Shown piece by piece: positions 61,006 to 64,000 of a DNA stretch of 64,000 nt. Below the pieces are notes generated by a model. The model searched no databases, was not told the origin of the DNA, and saw only the letters and a program-made list of their open reading frames with translations. Position 1 is the stretch's first letter. Every line of letters begins with the position of its first letter. The translations under genes were made by a program, and so were the position numbers. The DNA is from JACVRN01 sp035276685 (GTDB taxonomy: Bacteria; Acidobacteriota; Blastocatellia; Pyrinomonadales; Pyrinomonadaceae): assembly GCA_035276685.1 (NCBI GenBank), contig DATELK010000190.1:6962-70961 (forward strand). The letters are read 5' to 3'.

Positions 61006-62637
61006 ATGAAATTTTCCAAGCTCGCGCAAGTCTATGACCGCATCAGCCAGTCGCGCAACGACTCGGAAAGAGTCAGTCTCCTGGCAGACCTCTTCAAACG
61101 TGCGGACAAGTCCAGCTTGGAAGCGCTCGCGCATTTTACGGCAAGCGAGGTGGTTGACCCGCAGCTTTCAGACAAGCTCGGCATAGGGCCGGGCACAATC
61201 CGCGCCGCGCTCGCATGGCTTGCCGGAGTCGAAGAGGGCGAGATTGAGACGGGCGTCAAGCTCACGGGCGACATGAGCGAGCTTGCGGGCCAGCACGCGG
61301 GCGGGCGCGACACCCTGACGGTCGCGGAGCTGTGGCAGAGAGTGAACCGTGCGGTCAAGCGCAACGAAGACCGCCTGAAGCTGGTCGAATACGTCTTCAC
61401 GCACACTACTGGCGCGGGCGCGAAATATTTTACGCGAATGGTCTTGAACCAGATGCGAATAGGCGTGGGCACTGGCACGCTCTCTCGCGCCATCAGCCGC
61501 GCCTTCGACGTTGACGCCAGTGCTGTTGAGCATCTCTACGCCATGTCGAACGACATAGGGCTCGCGGCCGCACGCGCAAGCACCGGGCAAAGGAGCCTTG
61601 AGCGTGCGGGCCTGAAGCTCTTCCGTCCCTACCAGTTCATGAACGCGCACAAGGTTGACGACGCCGAAGACATCTTCGAGCGGCTCGCCGGAAAGCGGAT
61701 AATCTTCGAGATAAAGTATGACGGAGCGCGTTTACAGATTCACATCAAGGCCGGAAAGACGCCGGAAGTCAGGCTCTACTCGCGGCGCTTAAATGATGAC
61801 ACGGCGGCTATGCCCGATGTAGTCGCGGCTCTCTCGGAAGCATGGACGGGCGGCGACGCCATCATAGAAGGCGAGGCGGTGGCCTACGACCCCGCGTTGA
61901 AAAAGAAGCGGCCCTTTCAGTCCGTGCTGATGCGCCTCGGGCGCGTGCATGGGATTGAAGAGAAGGCGCGAGAGATTCCGCTCGTCCTGTACCTCTTCGA
62001 GCTTGTCTACTCGGACGGAGAGGACTTGATGCAGAGGCCGCAGGCAGAGCGCCGCGCGCGTCTTCAAAAACTTTTCCGCACGACCGAGCGCGTGAAGATG
62101 ACCGAGTCAATCGAATCAAACAGGATTGAGGACGAGGAGAGATTTTTTCGTCGCGCCGTTAAGGCGGGCCATGAAGGCTTGATGGCGAAAGACCCTGACG
62201 CGACCTACACGCCGGGACGCCGCGCGGACAACTGGATGAAATTGAAGCCCGCCTTCGAGACGCTGGACGTGGTGATAGTTGGCGGCATCTGGGGCTCCGG
62301 CCGCAGGCGCGGCACGCTTTCCAGTCTGGTCGTAGCCATACGCGACAGGGACAAGTTCAAGACAGTAGGCAAGGTCGGCACGGGCTTTACAGAAGAGACC
62401 CTGAAGGATTTGACCGCGCGCCTTGAGCCCAACATCATCACCACTCGCGGGCGCAACGTAGAGATTGAGCCGTCTATGGTCATAGAGGTGGATTTTCAAG
62501 ACATACAGAAGACGAATCGTTACGAAGCCGGGTACGTCCTGCGCATCCCGCGCTTCAAGCGCGAGCGCACGGACAAGAGCACGCGCGAAGCAGACAATCT
62601 TGACAGGCTCGTGCGTCTCTACAAACAGTCTCACTAA
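61006..62637 (+). CDS. ATP-dependent DNA ligase, archaeal type
   Basis: 543 aa. The N-terminal DNA-binding domain (about 1-200) is followed by the nucleotidyltransferase domain with the AMP-accepting lysine K237 in EIKYDGARLQIH, IIEGEAVAYD, FELVYSDGEDL, EGLMAKDPDATYTPGRRADN and WMKLKP, then an OB domain. The length and N-terminal domain match archaeal/eukaryotic LIG1-like enzymes rather than the shorter LigC/LigD. It presumably supplements NAD-dependent LigA in repair. Confidence 0.93.
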   Translation: MKFSKLAQVYDRISQSRNDSERVSLLADLFKRADKSSLEALAHFTASEVVDPQLSDKLGIGPGTIRAALAWLAGVEEGEIETGVKLTGDMSELAGQHAGGRDTLTVAELWQRVNRAVKRNEDRLKLVEYVFTHTTGAGAKYFTRMVLNQMRIGVGTGTLSRAISRAFDVDASAVEHLYAMSNDIGLAAARASTGQRSLERAGLKLFRPYQFMNAHKVDDAEDIFERLAGKRIIFEIKYDGARLQIHIKAGKTPEVRLYSRRLNDDTAAMPDVVAALSEAWTGGDAIIEGEAVAYDPALKKKRPFQSVLMRLGRVHGIEEKAREIPLVLYLFELVYSDGEDLMQRPQAERRARLQKLFRTTERVKMTESIESNRIEDEERFFRRAVKAGHEGLMAKDPDATYTPGRRADNWMKLKPAFETLDVVIVGGIWGSGRRRGTLSSLVVAIRDRDKFKTVGKVGTGFTEETLKDLTARLEPNIITTRGRNVEIEPSMVIEVDFQDIQKTNRYEAGYVLRIPRFKRERTDKSTREADNLDRLVRLYKQSH

Positions 62638-62654
62638 CACAGAAGGCGCTATCA

Positions 62655-63563
62655 ATGGGGCGGAAGATTAACCACGAAATCAGACCTAACGACACGGACT
62701 CTTCTGCTTCGCCTGCAATTGCAGAGCTCTTGCAGCTTCCCCTATCAATTTTGAAGGAGCGGTTTCTCGCAGACGACGCGGTGATGCCGAGAGGATTGCT
62801 GGCGGCTCTTGAGTGTGATGAGAGGCGCGGCGTGCGAGAGCTTGCGAAAAAGATTCGCACGCGGCGCAGCAAAAATCTGAAGGAGACGAAGCGCCTCAAA
62901 AAAATCCTTCGCTTCGAGACGGAGCTTTGGGCCGAAGGGTTCGAGCGCATAGCCGGAGTTGACGAAGCAGGAATGGCTCCGCTCGCCGGGCCTGTAGTCG
63001 CGGCGGCAGTCATCCTTCCCCGAAACTACAAACTGCGCGGGCTGAACGATTCCAAAAAGATTATTGACGAGGCGAAGCGCGATGAGATGGCGGCGCAGAT
63101 AAGGCTGGACGCGCTGGCGTGGGGCGTTGGTTACGCAGAGATTGACGACATAGACAGCTTGAACATCTATCACGCGGGGCTGCTGGCCATGCGCCGCGCC
63201 GTAGTGTCACTGAGGATAGAGCCGGACTTCCTGCTCGTTGACGCGCGAAAGGTGCCGGACTGCGCCTGCCCGCAGCGCGGCATCATTCGCGGCGACCTGC
63301 TCTCGGCGAGCATCGCCGCCGCCTCCATCATAGCCAAGACCACGCGCGACGCGGTCATGAAGGAGTTGGACAGGCATTTCCCAGGCTACGGGCTGGCTTC
63401 GCATAAAGGCTATCCGACGCCCGCGCATTGCCGCGCGCTGAGGGAGTTGGGGGCGCTGCCCATACACCGCCGCAGCTTTTCCCGCGTGCGCGAAGTTCTC
63501 GGCCTTGACCCTGTTCAGGCGGAGCTTTTCGACGAAGAGGAAGCTTCTGCCGCCGGGACTTGA
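62655..63563 (+). CDS. rnhB: ribonuclease HII with altered GRG motif
   Basis: 302 aa, longer than the typical 200 or so owing to an N-terminal extension of about 95 residues rich in Lys and Arg. Catalytic D103 and E104 are in GVDEAGMAPLAGPV, and the later acidic residue is in LLVDARKVP. The usual GRG (substrate 2'-OH recognition) reads GMA at 106-108. AAASIIAKTTRDAVM and the C-terminal YGLASHKGYPTPAH are conserved. It lies 17 bp after the ligase, so both may be one operon linked to ribonucleotide or RNA-primer removal. Confidence 0.93.
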   Translation: MGRKINHEIRPNDTDSSASPAIAELLQLPLSILKERFLADDAVMPRGLLAALECDERRGVRELAKKIRTRRSKNLKETKRLKKILRFETELWAEGFERIAGVDEAGMAPLAGPVVAAAVILPRNYKLRGLNDSKKIIDEAKRDEMAAQIRLDALAWGVGYAEIDDIDSLNIYHAGLLAMRRAVVSLRIEPDFLLVDARKVPDCACPQRGIIRGDLLSASIAAASIIAKTTRDAVMKELDRHFPGYGLASHKGYPTPAHCRALRELGALPIHRRSFSRVREVLGLDPVQAELFDEEEASAAGT

Positions 63564-63843
63564 GCGCCGGTCATCTGCCTTCCCACTGTCGAGAACCGCC
63601 AAAGCTCTCACACCAAATCGTGCGACCATACTGCACGACCTGCGCACATGGTTTATGAAAAAGTCTCTGCGATGGGCCGCCCGGCCGCCCTGCCTTTTTC
63701 TAAATGGTTAAATAGCTCAACTTAAATTTTCCGCTCGCTGCTTCCGGAGACTGGCACGCCCGTTGCTCTTACTACGGGCGCGCAAACGAACGGTTTGGCG
63801 CAAAGCTGGTTGAGAAATCTTCTGTTGAAAATTTTTAAGGGAT

Positions 63844-64000
63844 CGGCAGCCCATTGAGGCTGCCGGTACGGAGGGGGCTTGCCTGCGAAGGGGAGAGCGC
63901 GGGCAAGCTTCCAACAAGTTTGAGGAATCGGTCGTTCCAGTTAAGACGTAAGCGAGCGACCGCCTAAAGAGAGACCCGCTTGCGAAGGGGAGAGCGCAAG
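63844..64000 (+). ncRNA. candidate structured RNA with repeated-loop hairpins (runs off window)
   Basis: Hairpin 1: CGGCAGCC (63844-63851) with 63858-63865. Hairpin 2: 63877-63887 with 63898-63908, 11 bp including one G.U. Hairpin 3: CGGTCG (63929-63934) with 63957-63962. Hairpin 4: CTTGCG (63979-63984) with 63995-64000. Hairpins 2 and 4 have the same 10-nt loop AAGGGGAGAG. There is no gene in 63564-63843 that I can support. Strand and boundaries are uncertain. Confidence 0.35.

Noticed and set aside
63717..63917. 66-aa minus-strand frame at the right edge
   Set aside because: Arg/Ser/Gln-rich chance composition, no Shine-Dalgarno, and it overlaps the hairpin region.

Overview
The window reads as a chromosomal segment of a GC-rich, Gram-negative, free-living bacterium, most likely an acidobacterium near the class Blastocatellia. 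It encodes a nearly complete ADP-heptose/LPS inner-core pathway, MscL, a class A PBP and GpsA/PlsY phospholipid genes. The phylum call is inferred from gene mix and style: cyanophycin metabolism, an archaeal-type ATP-dependent ligase, a myo-inositol-phosphate synthase, a single-AAA Clp-like ATPase, a Ser/Thr kinase, and many intergenic palindromic repeats. There is no rRNA operon, prophage, transposase or CRISPR array in view.

Layout. 0.2-2.3 kb: cysteine desulfurase and NifU-like scaffold, then MscL. 2.3-6.7 kb: PBP1A, a repeat-bounded four-helix-bundle gene, a K+ channel. 6.7-13.1 kb: epimerase-like SDR, waaF, gmhB, rfaE1, rfaE2, a secreted protein, waaC and an ICMT-like methyltransferase. 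13.1-18.4 kb: DUF3108 protein, DUF4912 protein, GH57 branching enzyme, GDPD, AraC regulator. 18.4-30.8 kb: phosphorylase-like protein, M36 protease, tail-collar protein, HD-GYP, ino1, Clp-like ATPase, HEAT protein, phosphoesterase, DnaJ membrane protein. 31.4-44.5 kb: pepA, smpB, gpsA, plsY, cinA, kinase, leuB, Usp, M28 peptidase, two tiny coiled-coil genes, ferredoxin. 44.7-46.1 kb: Fur regulator, then a tRNA-Leu(UAA) split by a group I intron that carries an HNH endonuclease gene on its antisense strand. 46.2-50.6 kb: DinB, YceH, M23 peptidase, Crp/Fnr. 50.6-56.8 kb: cyanophycin locus (two cyanophycinases, synthetase, asparaginase, degenerate receiver). 56.9-63.6 kb: BON, MarR, ECF sigma, stress SDR, UDG, DNA ligase, RNase HII.

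The standout features are the intron-split tRNA with its antisense homing endonuclease, and a population of palindromic intergenic repeats of at least four sequence families. Most of these lie just after the stop codon of one gene and before the start of the next gene on the same strand. One pair of family-A arms bounds a four-helix-bundle gene, forming a possible mobile unit. There are also two unrelated arrays of 8 x 21 bp degenerate tandem units, a 48-bp near-perfect palindrome, and, at the right edge, two hairpins with an identical 10-nt loop.

All coordinates, motifs and pairings were read by eye; family names come from recognising motifs, not from searches.
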